Positions 20,829 through 31,059 of a stretch of 64,000 nt of DNA are shown piece by piece. A program made the translations under genes and the position numbers. The first letter of the stretch is position 1, and the number at the start of each line of letters is the position of its first letter. This DNA is from Hyposmocoma kahamanoa (lineage: Eukaryota > Arthropoda > Insecta > Lepidoptera > Cosmopterigidae), in contig NW_020654748.1 of assembly GCF_003589595.1 (NCBI RefSeq), positions 2,999,320 to 3,063,319 of the forward strand. Direction: 5' to 3'. Under the pieces are notes generated by a model. That model had not been told where the DNA came from and did no database searches. It worked only from the letters and a program-made list of their open reading frames with translations.

Positions 20829-20841
20829 ATATTAGTAATAA

Positions 20842-21220
20842 GTAATTAAATGACCACAAAGCTAGTCAACACTGTTGTTGACTAAGTAGATGTCATGTGT
20901 GCGGCTGTGGCGTATGTAATAGGATCCACTCAGCTAATGTCACCGCCGGGAAAAGGCTGTGACGCTGATTTTCAATGGACCCTAAAACCGAGTGAGTACC
21001 GGACGTGTGTGTCGCGTATAAACTAAAATAAATTAAGTATATATTTCTGTAATGTAGTATGGTGTGTTCTCTTATATTAATAAAATACTTAAATAATTCA
21101 TTTGATACATATATACAGTGATAAGCGTGTGCAATGTAGTGTCCATTATTTATAACAAACAAAAATGGAACTTATTTAGTTTAACAAGATACCGATTGCG
21201 AGATTTATGTCAATTTCAAA
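20842..21220. other. Unassigned sequence
   Basis: A minus-strand 89-codon frame at 20893 has no recognisable motif. Confidence 0.5.
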
Positions 21221-21221
21221 T

Positions 21222-21507
21222 ATTTTTTTATAATATCAAGTGACGGGACGAATAAGTCGTGCGCCACATGGTGAGCTACACGCCTGTCCATCACAGTTGC
21301 AGTGCCACTCAGAGCTAAAAATCGCAAAGATCTAAGGGGCACTGCCACTGCGCCCGTCACCCTGAGTCCCATATGCCTGTAATTTCACCAGCACCCTTAC
21401 CCTTCAAAAACAGAACACAGTAATGCTGACATTACTGCTTGGCGGCAGGAATAGGTAAGGTGGTAGTACTACCCTGGACGAACTCTTTCACAAGGAGCTC
21501 TACTGCT
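21222..21507 (-). mobile_element. S2 repeat, near full length
   Basis: Runs from the T-rich complement of the A-tail and ATCAAGTGACGGGACGAA to TCACAAGGAGCTCTACTGCT. Confidence 0.8.
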
Positions 21508-21954
21508 ACAGAAAATTTGAAAAAAAAAATTGTTGTATTAAGAATCTGTGCTCTATACATCATCATCAGTTTTTCCGCATCCACTGCGGACATAAGCTTC
21601 TCCCTAAGCACGCCAAATCACCCGACCCTGCGGGTCTGCTCTCAATCTTCGTCAGATATCCGTCCGAAAGAATTGCTGTCAAATAAGTAATATTCAACCA
21701 AATATAAAAGACCATGTCAACTATGAAGCTTCATTCGCATAATGCATATTTTAATTTAATCGAGTATTGCTCAACGTGACTACGCTGCTAACCGATCCAG
21801 TGCTTCACACCCACAACCCAGGCAGTTGCCAACACAAGGAAAGAAAATAAAAAATAAAGAAAGTAAAACTCCTGCTTCATGTATATACTTTGTAATGACG
21901 TAGTTTTTAGTATGTACATTAAAATTGTGTTAAATAAAATAAGTAAGAACGGCG

Positions 21955-22545
21955 CGGTGGACGGTTACGGAGTGCCGGCGCGCGGAGGTGTCCGCTGCGC
22001 TTGCCTCACTTCTCAGCCCTCACCCCTCGGAACTGGTTCCGCCGCCGCACTCTGACGCAGGAACGTTAACAAAACGGATACTCATCTCGGTGGTATTGAT
22101 AACACAGCGCCGGTCGTCAGTCCCACCGAGAAGAGATGACCAGTGCGACGAGGACGGTTTCAGAAAGGTTGAAAAGAAAAAAAAGTACACCAGGTTTACA
22201 GAAAGGTGTGAATATGGAAATGACAGCCGATAAGGGAGAGTGAAAAAAAAAACACCGCCTCGATACGCCCTAATCATTTACTGCGTCCAGCGATAGCGAC
22301 GACATTGTTGTACGTGTCACGGCTTCATTACTCCACAATCCGATATTGTGCAGAATATACGGTTGAAAGGAAATGCTACCCTGAGGGTCGAGCAGTTGGG
22401 GCTCCGCCACAATGTAAATTTTAATTAATTTGTGATGAGAGTACCAACTCAACATCTGTCGACCTTCATGAACGATGAGTTTTGGCCGAACCATCATATA
22501 CCGACGTTTCCGAGGCCGGCTATCGGACACCCACGTTGCGTCACA
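21955..22545 (+). pseudogene. LINE ORF1 pseudogene, copy 2
   Basis: Frames match the protein at 11662-12822 in pieces: SPHPSELVPPP..AGTLT (Pro-rich region), CDEDGFRKVEKKKK (22150-22185), then RVPTQHLSTFMNDEFWP (22440-22500) and the FRGRL-like end. Frameshifts and substitutions break it. Its 3' UTR and TAAA tail are recognisable at 22905-22985, after an unrelated insertion. Confidence 0.6.
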
Positions 22546-22754
22546 CGTCACGGACAATACGTGTAAATAATAATTAAGTATGCTTAATACATCATCACAA
22601 AAATGCACTTTACCGTAGTTACATGGTATAAAATAAAATACGAGTCGTGGATATTTAATGACTGGCTGACTGGATACTAGTGACATATGCACAATTGACC
22701 GGAGTGGGTTCGTTGGCTTTGTCGTTCCTGTCGGGGTCACCACTGCTTCGAATT

Positions 22755-22884
22755 GTGAGAACCATAATCGTGGTTGGTCTCTCCAAAACTCTGGAAATCG
22801 AGAGATGACGGAAGTTGTGGCAATCTCGAGTGAATCCGAATTTTCTCCTGTGGAAGTCTTGCTTGGCCGTCTGTTGGTTGCCAT
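22755..22884 (-). pseudogene. Gypsy-type gag N-terminal fragment
   Basis: The minus strand from ATG at 22884 reads MATNRRPSKTS... then ISRFPEFWRDQPRLWFSQFE and AVVTP. The ISRxPxFW...PxLWFxQxEA pattern is the start of the capsid region in many insect Ty3/gypsy gag proteins. The longer minus frame to 22270 beyond it is antisense to the ORF1 relic and should not be read as one protein. The fragment sits in what would be the 3' UTR of the ORF1 LINE copy. Confidence 0.55.
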
Positions 22885-23027
22885 TGTGATGCTCGTGTTT
22901 TATTGTATTATTATTTATGTTAGTATTTAAGGTATGTATTTATGGGTCTTTCTAAACTGAATACTAATAAATAAATAAATAAAAATTACTTATTTGACAG
23001 TAAATGTTACGGACAGATGGCGGACGG

Positions 23028-23330
23028 AGAACAACAATGCGTATCCTTTACCGGCTGCATCCAGCCGCTGTCGGCAACCTTTCTCAAGTCGTCCGATCAT
23101 CTTGCCTCAAGGCATCCTACACTAGATTTACCTTGACTTGATCGCCACTGTAGAACAAGTTTGCTCCATCGGCCATCAGCCAACCTGCAGACATGTCCGG
23201 CCCACTGCCACTTAAGCTTACTAATTTTGCGAGTTTTGTCGGTCACATTGGTTCTCTGACGTATGACTTCATGTGCTCCGTTACTTCTTCTTCTTCTTCT
23301 TCCTGTCCTTATTCCACCAAAATGAGATCG
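23028..23330 (-). pseudogene. RTE-like LINE C-terminal remnant
   Basis: Minus-strand pieces in order: HEVIRQRTNVTD.TRKISKLK, WQWAGHVCRLADGRWSKLVL, QWRS..GK.SVGC.EAR, then (shifted) a segment resembling WSDDLRKVAGSGWMQ. Same domain order as 10143. Frameshifted, no upstream RT. Confidence 0.65.
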
Positions 23331-23819
23331 ACACAACATGTATTTTTCTTCCACTCTTCTTTATCAGCAGTCATTTCCATATTCACACCTTTCTCTAAAT
23401 TACTGCTCCGTTACTTCTTTGTAACCCAAAATCCCTTCCTTTTTCTTTTCATTGACTTAATTTATTGCATAATTTTAAATTGTAATGCACCTACTTCTTC
23501 GTGCAAAATATAAGAGTACTTTATCCATGTACAGAAAAAAAATGTATTTAGAAACACTGATGAATCTTCGGAAACCATAAAACTGACAGATTCATTACGT
23601 TATAGCACGCGCGTGCGCATGCGGCGCGATCCCTTAATAAGTTCACGGCATTATTTAATGCTTTGGCTTACAGACAAACTTATTCGTGCTGTTGAAAGGA
23701 ACGTTACCTACTAAAAACACGCTAAGTGATTTACCTCATTTGCTTCACATGAGTCTCATCCTCAATCTTAACTGTACGATCATCAAAATTACAAAGCAAT
23801 CCAATGAACCATTGACTTA

Positions 23820-24094
23820 CAAATAAATGGACGACGGGTCTAATACAAAAACCACGAAAAAATGTCCCAAGTCAACCTATTTAAACGTAGTGACATGTAA
23901 AGGAATATGAAAAAGCTAAAACGTTGAATTTAAATTGTAATGTCATCGCAGTACTGTCTAATTTTGCTTGCTTCGCTATCAGTCGAACAAACGAAGACTA
24001 AAGCGTGAATGACGCTCTGTATACGATTTTAACGCCATATAAGTTCGGACACTTTTTAGCGCGGACCCGACGTCCATATAATTGTAAGTCAATG
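23820..24094 (+). mobile_element. 275-bp MITE with 8-bp TSD (family M)
   Basis: Perfect TSD CAATGAAC at 23812-23819 and 24095-24102. Ends are inverted: CATTGACTTACAAATAAATG at the left; the right end read inward is CATTGACTTACAATTATATG. No ORF. An 8-bp TSD fits hAT or P superfamilies. A second copy lies inverted at 26812. Confidence 0.85.
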
Positions 24095-24124
24095 CAATGA
24101 ACACTGTAATCCACAATCAAATAT

Positions 24125-24270
24125 GCCAACCACGGTAGCCCAACAGTTCATACTGTGAGCGCTGGATGAGGTGTTCCCGGGCTCGATTCCCGGTAGGTCA
24201 GTAGGTTTCCAACCAAGTAACGCGAAAGACAACTCGAACATTGATATTTTGTCTTTCCAGCCCAGTGTTG
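24125..24270 (+). mobile_element. tRNA-derived SINE, other family
   Basis: Head-like GGTAGCCCAACAGTTCATAC with B-box-like GGCTCGATTCCCGG. A related but diverged copy appears at 50400. Few copies, boundaries uncertain. Confidence 0.35.
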
Positions 24271-24341
24271 CCGTTTACATTTTGACAAACTTTTCAAAGA
24301 TATTTTTTTAAAGCAGTGGTTAAATAGCTAAAATTGGTTTT

Positions 24342-24545
24342 TTGACCGACTTCAAAAAAAGGAGGAGATTGTCAATTCGATTGTATTTTTGTGCATATTA
24401 CGCGATTACTCCGACTTTCGTGAACCATTTCGATGATTCTTTTTTTGTTATTAAATTAGTAGTGGTCATATACAAATTTAAAAAAATATTCCACTTCGAA
24501 GAGTGGCAAATTAGAGGATGAATCCAGTTTATCGTTCTATTTCAT
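24342..24545 (+). mobile_element. Family C repeat
   Basis: GACCGACTTCAAAAAAAGG, TACGCGATTACTCC, GAGTGGCAAATTAGAGGATG. The right end is cut where the small hairpin element at 24546 begins. Confidence 0.65.
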
Positions 24546-24635
24546 ACTTCACCTCAATAGGGCTAGCATGGCAAAAATTGCACATCATGCTCTCGCGCTA
24601 GTCGCGCCCTGTCGTGCTAGCCCTGCAGGTAAAGT
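24546..24635. repeat. 90-bp foldback element
   Basis: ACTTCACCT at the left pairs with AGGTAAAGT at the right (8 of 9), and inside them AGGGCTAGCA (24559-24568) pairs perfectly with TGCTAGCCCT (24615-24624). It could form a single imperfect hairpin. Confidence 0.65.
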
Positions 24636-24639
24636 TAGT

Positions 24640-25503
24640 CCTCAAATAACTTTAGTGGGTAATTAAACTAGGGTCAGGTTACCTATCAGAAGTCCGAAAT
24701 GACATTTTACAGAAATAACGTTTGTTCGAATTGTCATAACCTCGAAAGTAATTTTATTTACAAATGACCAACACTCAGACAGTTCACCTGATATTAATTG
24801 CGTACCGTCGTCTATACATTTTTAATGGTATAAATTCTTCAAGTTCTGAATTTACCCAACCGTAAAGGTAATTTGGTTCAAACGTTAACTTATTGCAAAA
24901 CATTGAAAAGCAAATCAATCAGTTGTCACAACTCAATAGTGCCTATCGTTTAGAGGCACTTCTTCCGCCGCGGTACCTCGCTAACATCGTTAATACATTA
25001 ATTTAATCGATTTATATTGACTACAATTACATAGAGATGAATTGTCAAGTTAGTTACAATTATATGATATTAGAAAATATATGATATAAACTCATCGAAT
25101 ATATAACCAAAAATAGAGACGACATTCCGTCGCCATTTAATTTGTTTGAATATTATTCTGCCAAATCATTACGATGACAACTGCGCTCCGATTGGCCAGC
25201 CCGAATTCGACATAGTTGACGGGTGTCGTTAATTGTTTCACTTCAAAACGACCAGTTTAACTTGAGTTTTGCTATAATGGACGCAAATTGAAAAATTACA
25301 CATTTAATATTTAATTACTGATGAAATGTGATTCCGTTTCTTTTGTAATTAGATGTTTTGCTGTTTTTCCCACACCGCCGTATGGAACAGCCCCCCGCTA
25401 TTTGAGATATAATAAATACAGAATATTTTTGGAATATACGGAGACATACACACATGTCAGTTGTTGGCGCTATACCATTTCAGTTTTCTAATTTGTGATT
25501 TCA
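24640..25503. other. Unassigned sequence
   Basis: No gene or repeat recognised. Confidence 0.5.
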
Positions 25504-25816
25504 GCGCAAACGAGAATTGATATTTAAAACTGATATAAGACCTATTTGCCTGATGATTTGCCAGAGATGGATGGCCCTTACTTTATCCCTATTTCTGGTT
25601 ATATACTCGATGTACAAACTACGCTTTTGCTTTTTATACACTGTAGTAATTACACTTTTCAATATTCTATGTTCTATGCTTTTGCTTTTGTACATGGTGA
25701 CTTTTTTATCAGTAGCCAATTCTTTTCTACACATTAGGCATCATTCAAAGACACCATTTTTGGAAAAAATTGGTAGGTTAAATTTTCACACAAAAATTAT
25801 TTTCCCAAAATAATAC
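25504..25816 (+). other. Possible membrane-protein exon or relic (weak)
   Basis: TTTGTGATTTCAG at 25491-25503 is a good splice-acceptor match. The frame after it is open to 25813 and highly hydrophobic (two likely membrane segments between residues about 20 and 75). An overlapping frame has LPEMDGPYFIPISGYILDV and FVHGDFFISS, loosely reminiscent of insect chemoreceptors. The two frames compete and I cannot assign a family; composition alone can yield hydrophobic frames in AT-rich DNA. Confidence 0.15.
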
Positions 25817-26151
25817 TCAATATCTTATTTGCACCTAGTCAAAAACACCACGCTAGTCGGCATAATTAATTAAAAGTACACCCCCGGACGAAGAGGGGAG
25901 GAGAATTACAACGTTGCGCCGCCGACCTCGTCAAATTGTACTACTATCTCACGCATTCGCAAATAAGCTCTAATTGCTGTGGAGAAGAAATCTAAAGCTG
26001 AGTTGGTTATTCCAATTTCTTTCCGTTGTGAGAAACAAATAAGCAATCCAGATGTTATTTATGTATTTCTTTTTTATCCAATTATGGATCTTACAAAGAT
26101 TATTAGGTTTTTAATTAACCATAATTTTAGGTTCTATATTGGTATCATGGT

Positions 26152-26425
26152 GAAATAATGCAAAGCAGAATTTAATTTGAAGTAAAGGAATGTATTAAGA
26201 AAGCAGAAAAACTATGAGAGTGTGCAGTTGTGTACGAAAGAAAGAAAGAAAGAAAGAAAAATTGTTTATTAGCGTCATAATTATGCCATATTACAATTTA
26301 CAAATTTTACATTCTTAAGCCTAGATATAAGAAACGGCGTCGAGTGGTCTGTGTTTGGTTAAAGATACGGAATTTATTTATGAGGCAAACAGTTGCCGAA
26401 CAAAGAAGACATCACACACGAGCTC
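26152..26425 (-). pseudogene. Copy of the 16821 LINE tail, interrupted
   Basis: GAAATAATGCAAAG, AAGTAAAGGAATGTA and, after the interruption, GTGGTCTGTG..TGGTTAAAG, CAAACAGTTGCCGAAC and AGAAGACATC are the reverse complement of 16950-17150. A GAAA-repeat-tailed LINE end (26234-26329) is inserted in it. Confidence 0.6.
26234..26329 (-). mobile_element. LINE 3' end with TTTC tail
   Basis: On the minus strand: CTAATAAACAATTTTTCTTTC with several more TTTC units. It is an AATAAA-bearing 3' end with a simple tail, like the insertion at 30366. Confidence 0.5.
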
Positions 26426-26520
26426 TACTCCCGTAAAGTTTGTTAAACAAGCTGCGAAATGGCTTGAAGATAATACTAGAGAAACTATAATTGAAAACCA
26501 TAATCTTAATACAGACTACT

Positions 26521-26798
26521 AAAAACCGACCTCAAAAGATCGTGGAATTACATCTATTTGCCAAGTTTTATTGAAATCGGTTAATGGAAAGTGCGCGAAA
26601 CCAGATTCAGCCCTTAATTTTCCAACCTTACAGGTGGAATATTTTTTTCAAATAGGACCAATACTGAGGTACCCTCCTTCCAATAAAAAAAAGAATCATC
26701 AAAATCAGTTCACAAATGGTATCACAAGAGTTAATGCGTGACATACATACAAAAAACTACAGTCGAATTGAGAACCTTTTTCTTAAGTCGGTTAAAAA
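26521..26798 (-). mobile_element. Family C repeat, long copy
   Basis: Starts AAAACCGACCTCAAAAG, includes ATCTATTTGCCAAGTTTTAT and CCGATTTC-region homology, and ends AGAACCTTTTTCTTAAGTCGG. Inverted ends visible. It lies a few bases before the second family M copy. Confidence 0.7.
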
Positions 26799-26811
26799 TG
26801 TGTCATCGAAA

Positions 26812-27039
26812 CATTGACTTACAATTATATGGACGTTGGGTCCGCGCTAAAAAGTGTTCGCACTTGTAAGGCGCTAAAATCGTATACAGAGCGCCAAACT
26901 CCGCTTTAGTCTTCATTTGTTCTACTGACAGCGCGATACTGTGATGACATTACAATTTAAATTTCGAATAGGTTGACTTGGGACATTTTTTTCGTGGTTT
27001 TTGTATTAGATCCGTCGTCCATTTATTTGTAAGTCAATG
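26812..27039 (-). mobile_element. 228-bp MITE with 8-bp TSD (family M)
   Basis: Perfect TSD CATCGAAA at 26804-26811 and 27040-27047. Ends CATTGACTTACAATTATATG and, from the right, CATTGACTTACAAATAAATG. Inverted relative to 23820 and with an internal deletion of about 45 bp. Confidence 0.88.
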
Positions 27040-27047
27040 CATCGAAA

Positions 27048-28055
27048 GGCGTAAATAAGTGATGTCCTAATTAGAATGTTTATTATATCAATAAGGTTTT
27101 ATTGATATGATGATTTAATTATATAAGTATAAATAAAGAGGGAAGGCTAAAGAGATAAACATAAAATGGCCTTCATTACGCTACAGATAAGAAAATAAGG
27201 TGAGTTGATAACCTAAAACCAATTCTACTACTCTAAAAATACTACTAAGGGAAAAAACTCGCAGATGGGTAGTAAATACAGCCAAAGATAAGCGTGAAGA
27301 TCATGACTAATTTTCGTTTAATGGCGAGGCGTCTCCTTGTAAAGCGGATAATTGTAACAAATACTGGAACCTCTACCGAGATTATGCTATGTTAGAATCG
27401 CTAGTGACCGCGTTAAAGTATTTCCTCGACAAATTTTAAATATTCTTGTGCAATCTGCCATACAGATATGGCACGTATTTGATAGAGCCTTCAAAGAGGC
27501 GAGGCTTACAAAAATACACGTTACTATGATAACGCGTCGGTGTAATAGAGCGCCAAGTATGAAGTAAGCATGAGCTGAATTTAATTATTAGCATACATCA
27601 ATTTGACGCTGCATATAATCAATCATTTCAATCGTAATGCTTGAGACTGTTAGTGGCAAAAGAATCGCGAAAGTTATAGAGCGTTGTGGGCAATGGAAAC
27701 ACGTAATGCATGAAAAGTAAAATAGGGAATTCATTTATTTTAAATTTGGGAAAATAACAGATCAAGCATTAATTGATGTTCAATGAACAAAATATCCTCC
27801 GCAAAAAGCCTTTACAAATGTCTTCGACTGTTCTAAATGCATAAAAGTGCTTAACAGGTGTAGAAAATAGACAAGTTAGAACGTTTTAGTTAGGTAATTT
27901 AAAACTAAAGTAGATTAAGATATTAAGTAACAAAAAACAATGATAATAGCTAGTGAAACGAGATTCAGGAGATCAAATTGTATGTCTATATCAATATAAT
28001 AATACTCTATGCATATATTAGCAGAGATCAATGTAATCTAAAGTAAATGGTCTAG
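27048..28055. other. Unassigned sequence
   Basis: No gene or repeat recognised. Confidence 0.5.
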
Positions 28056-28137
28056 AGTAATGTCAGCATTACTGATTTCCGATTTCGAAGGGGAACCTAC
28101 AGATACTTTGGACTTGTCAACTTTATCTCGTGGGGAT
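28056..28137 (+). mobile_element. S2 fragment
   Basis: GTAATGTCAGCATTACTG, then GGACTTGTCAACTTTATCTC. The 3' half is missing and a family D SINE follows. Confidence 0.55.
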
Positions 28138-28385
28138 CTAACTGGGTGACGAAATACTTAAGATTTCTCATAGATGGCGCTACGGCTAAAAAGTCGTTGA
28201 AAAAACCAAATACAAAGACACAACAACAAACACAGAAAAATTCGTGGGATCCGCTTGTTCGTTCCGTGACTTAGTTGGTATAGCGTCTGGCACGATATGC
28301 TAGAAGATGTCGGTTCGAATCCGGCCAGATCGAAGGAATTTTTTCTGAGTGTTCGATCATTGTATTAATAACTATTTTAAGATTG
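28138..28385 (+). mobile_element. tRNA-derived SINE family D
   Basis: Leader CTCATAGATGGCGCTACGG, head with GACTTAGTTGGTATAGCG (A box) and GGTTCGAATCC (B box), tail TTTTTTCTGAGTGTTCGATC. Stem pairings are conserved relative to the 7585 copy. Confidence 0.65.
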
Positions 28386-28999
28386 CTAAATTTGACATAG
28401 GTTGTTCTTAGTACTTTAATGTTAAAGTCGCGTCATAGTACGAACTGAGTGAATAATAAGTCACAAAGTTGCCAATAAAACATCATTTTAACATTATAAT
28501 AAGCTTCCTTAAGCACGCCATGGTACGAAAAGTCAATGTAAAGTTAAAGTAACATTGTTTTAAGACGTTGTGGTAGGCTCCCAGGTACTTAGTAGAATGC
28601 AGCGCGAGTGGACATAGAATACTTACGTCATTTACGTAGCGGTCAGATTGGCAATTCAATATTAATATACGAATATAAATATTTAATAAATGACAGGTTT
28701 ATTTGGCTTTACCTGTAACTGAGTGTCCACAGACATCAATATCAACACAGCGATTGTTAGTAAATAGACAATATGCTTTAAATATAACTGTATGTCTAAT
28801 GTTTGACCGTGCACAGCGAAACTACGCTTGTTATGTTACTGACTACTTGTATACAATCTCTTTTTTCGCAAATAAGTTATTTATGTATTATGTATAAAGA
28901 ATTAAAAGTATCACAAAAGCATTTATATCCCAGTGACGTAGGCAGCGTTTATGAATCAACATTTGCTACAATCCACACATACTTATTTGACTTTTTGTG
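28386..28999. other. Unassigned sequence
   Basis: Two overlapping short frames (28703-28897, 28803-29069) show no motif. Confidence 0.5.
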
Positions 29000-29130
29000 C
29001 GCGCTCCTGGTGATACGTGACACACCTATACACAACAGTTGCAGTGTTACTCAAAGCTTAAAATTCTAAGGGCACTAGCACTGCGTCCGTCGTTGACAAG
29101 TCCAACATGCCTGTAATTTCACCAGCTCCC
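29000..29130 (-). mobile_element. S2 repeat interrupted by MITE
   Basis: CAGTTGCAGTGTTACTCAAAG to GCCTGTAATTTCACCAGCTCCC. It breaks at TTA, the target site of the next element; the rest of S2 is not found beyond it. Confidence 0.6.
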
Positions 29131-29133
29131 TTA

Positions 29134-29594
29134 AGGTGTTTTTCCACCGGCAAGATGAGACGAGGCTTGAAATTTGTATGGCAAAGTTACAATTCTCTAC
29201 TAAAGCATCTTCGGTGGAAATGGTCTCGATTGACGAGGACGGGCAGACGAGAATTTAAATATTTGTTAATGTAATATTGAACCGTATTGCTGCCAACATA
29301 GAGTATTATGTATTATAATCTACAATGAAAATACGATTTCTCACGTGTGCTCGCGATTGATATTAATAACTATCGCGTGCTTGCTTGTGGGGTATAATTA
29401 TTTACCGGACACGTTACGTCAGCCACATGTTTACCGCTAGACGAATGAACAGCACTGAATTGTCACTACCCACAACCACAGCGTGAATGCACGCGAGGTC
29501 GCGAAGACTCGCGCGAGCAATAATGACAGTTTTTGTTGGAAAAAGGCCAGCGTGATTTAAATTCTCGTCTCACCTCGCCGGTGGAAAACTACCT
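29134..29594. mobile_element. PIF/Harbinger-like MITE, 461 bp
   Basis: Flanked by TTA on both sides (29131-29133, 29595-29597). Inverted ends: AGGTGTTTTTCCACCGGC at the left and, inward from the right, AGGTAGTTTTCCACCGGC, then GAGACGAG in both. No ORF. A 3-bp TTA duplication with AGG/GG-type ends fits PIF/Harbinger. Confidence 0.75.
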
Positions 29595-29599
29595 TTAGA

Positions 29600-30199
29600 G
29601 ACGCTTCACACTTGTACGATTTCGGAATCGTTATTCTGGACGGTTTCCAATGGTGAACATAATGTTGAGTTTACCACCATACAGTAAAACCGTATACGGT
29701 GAAAAGAACCGACTTTACTGATTCCTTTATTTTCGCTGCCGTGTCTTGTCACTAGAAACCATGAGCGAGGTAGGGTAAAACCGAATCGGTCGCAGCGACA
29801 ATCACTCATCATTCGAAATTATGAGCGTTGCAACGAACGCGGACCCACTACCCCGAAACGGTTTTACAGTATTTGAAAACTGAGTCATGAAACTTATAAA
29901 TATGAACGCATACGTTTTCTTAACGTATAGAGTAAACCGAAGAACAAAACTGAATCTAATAAACCGTGCAAGCTTGAATCAGCCTTTATTATCCTTCAGA
30001 ATCGAAACGCAGTACGGTCATTCTCGGACTAGTGTTCTCTGCCTAATTTCCGCGGCATTTTTTAAATTTAAATATTCAAGACTATTATCCTGCAATTATT
30101 GAATAATAATTCGCGATACAATTGTCGAATATTAAATAATATAGTACGATTAAAAAATGGAATACTCTCATCAACCGTATCATAAGCAAGTTTAGTAGC
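29600..30199. other. Unassigned sequence
   Basis: No gene or repeat recognised. Confidence 0.5.
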
Positions 30200-30344
30200 A
30201 ATAGAAGCTTCTTGTGAAAGTGTTCATCCAGGGAAATACTACCACTTTACCTATTTCTGCCGCCAAACAATAATGTGAGCATTACTGCGTTTCGGTTTTA
30301 AAAGGTAAGGGTGTTAGTGAAACTACAGGCACATGGCCTACTAC

Positions 30345-30870
30345 TGCCTCCATGGCCGAACGGTTATAGAAAGAAAGAAAGAAAGAAAGAAAATACATTT
30401 ATTTGTTTACCACAACGACACCACAAAAGACAAAAGACAAAAAAGAGAAATCGGAACAAAACAGAACTAAAACAAAACACGATCAAAACATTTAACGTAA
30501 AACAAATATATAATTACGAAACAAAAACACAAACAAACACAAAAATGTATATACAAAATAAAAATGTATATACAAAAATTAGATAAAATTGAAACATGAA
30601 CTATTCACACAAATAATAAAAAGAAGACTAAGTATTGAGATACCTTGTGTGGTGCCAGCCGCGGTAACAAAAGGGTCACAAACTCAGTATTTGCTGGAAA
30701 ACGCAATTTATCAATATTAGTTATCATGCTGGGGTCACGGATTCGATTCCCGGGCCGGGAGAAATTGTTGTATGGCCTACATTTATTTCTCTCGTAAGTT
30801 TGGGTGTAATTTGTGGTTGTCTATGTGTATGTCCATGAGACGCGCAATACAGGGTTTTCCTAGTGCAGGG
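30345..30870 (+). mobile_element. S1 SINE, split by a LINE tail
   Basis: The head CTGCCTCCATGGCCGAACGG is separated from CATGCTGGGGTCACGGATTC by the insertion at 30366-30725; GTTAT occurs at both junctions. The body is otherwise normal and ends in a TTTAT-rich tail. Confidence 0.75.
30366..30725 (-). mobile_element. LINE 3'-end insertion with TTTC tail
   Basis: On the minus strand it ends AAATAAATGTATTTTCTTTC plus further TTTC units. Upstream on that strand a frame reads NTEFVTLLLPRLAPHKVSQY, plausibly a LINE coding end. Inserted within the tRNA-like head of S1. Confidence 0.55.
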
Positions 30871-31059
30871 CTATTTATTTTATTTTATTTATGGGACTTG
30901 TCAACTTATGTCTCAGTGTGACGGGCGCAGTGGCAGTGCCCTTCAGATCTTTGTGATTTAAAGCTCTGAGTGGCTCTGCAACTGCTATGGACAGGCGTGT
31001 AGCTTACCATCAGGCACACTACTTGTTCGTCCTGTCACTTGATATTATAAATAAAGAAA

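Larger units (their letters stand above)
21597..23030. mobile_element. Interrupted palindromic element (family P)
   Basis: The left arm (21597-21769) matches the element at 33028: TCCGTCCGAAA, CTGTCAAATAAGTAATATTC, then GAGTATTGCT. The right arm resumes at about 22988 with TTATTTGACAGTAAATG and GGCGGACGGA. The ORF1 LINE piece and other DNA lie between them, so family P was the older insertion. Confidence 0.5.
30200..31050 (+). mobile_element. S2 repeat containing nested S1 and LINE
   Basis: The 5' part (30207-30338) ends at CAGGCACATGG; the 3' part resumes near 30892 with ATGGGACTTGTCAAC and continues to the A-run. The break is in CACATGGGAC. ATGG occurs on both sides. Confidence 0.75.

Noticed and set aside
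22270..22884. 204-codon minus-strand ORF read as one protein
   Set aside because: Only the first 50 or so codons resemble gypsy gag; the rest is antisense to the ORF1 relic on the plus strand.
30650..30672. GTGCCAGCCGCGGTAACA, resembling the universal small-subunit rRNA 530-loop primer site
   Set aside because: Flanking sequence shows no rRNA similarity, three bases of the universal motif are missing, and the strand opposite reads as a plausible LINE coding end.
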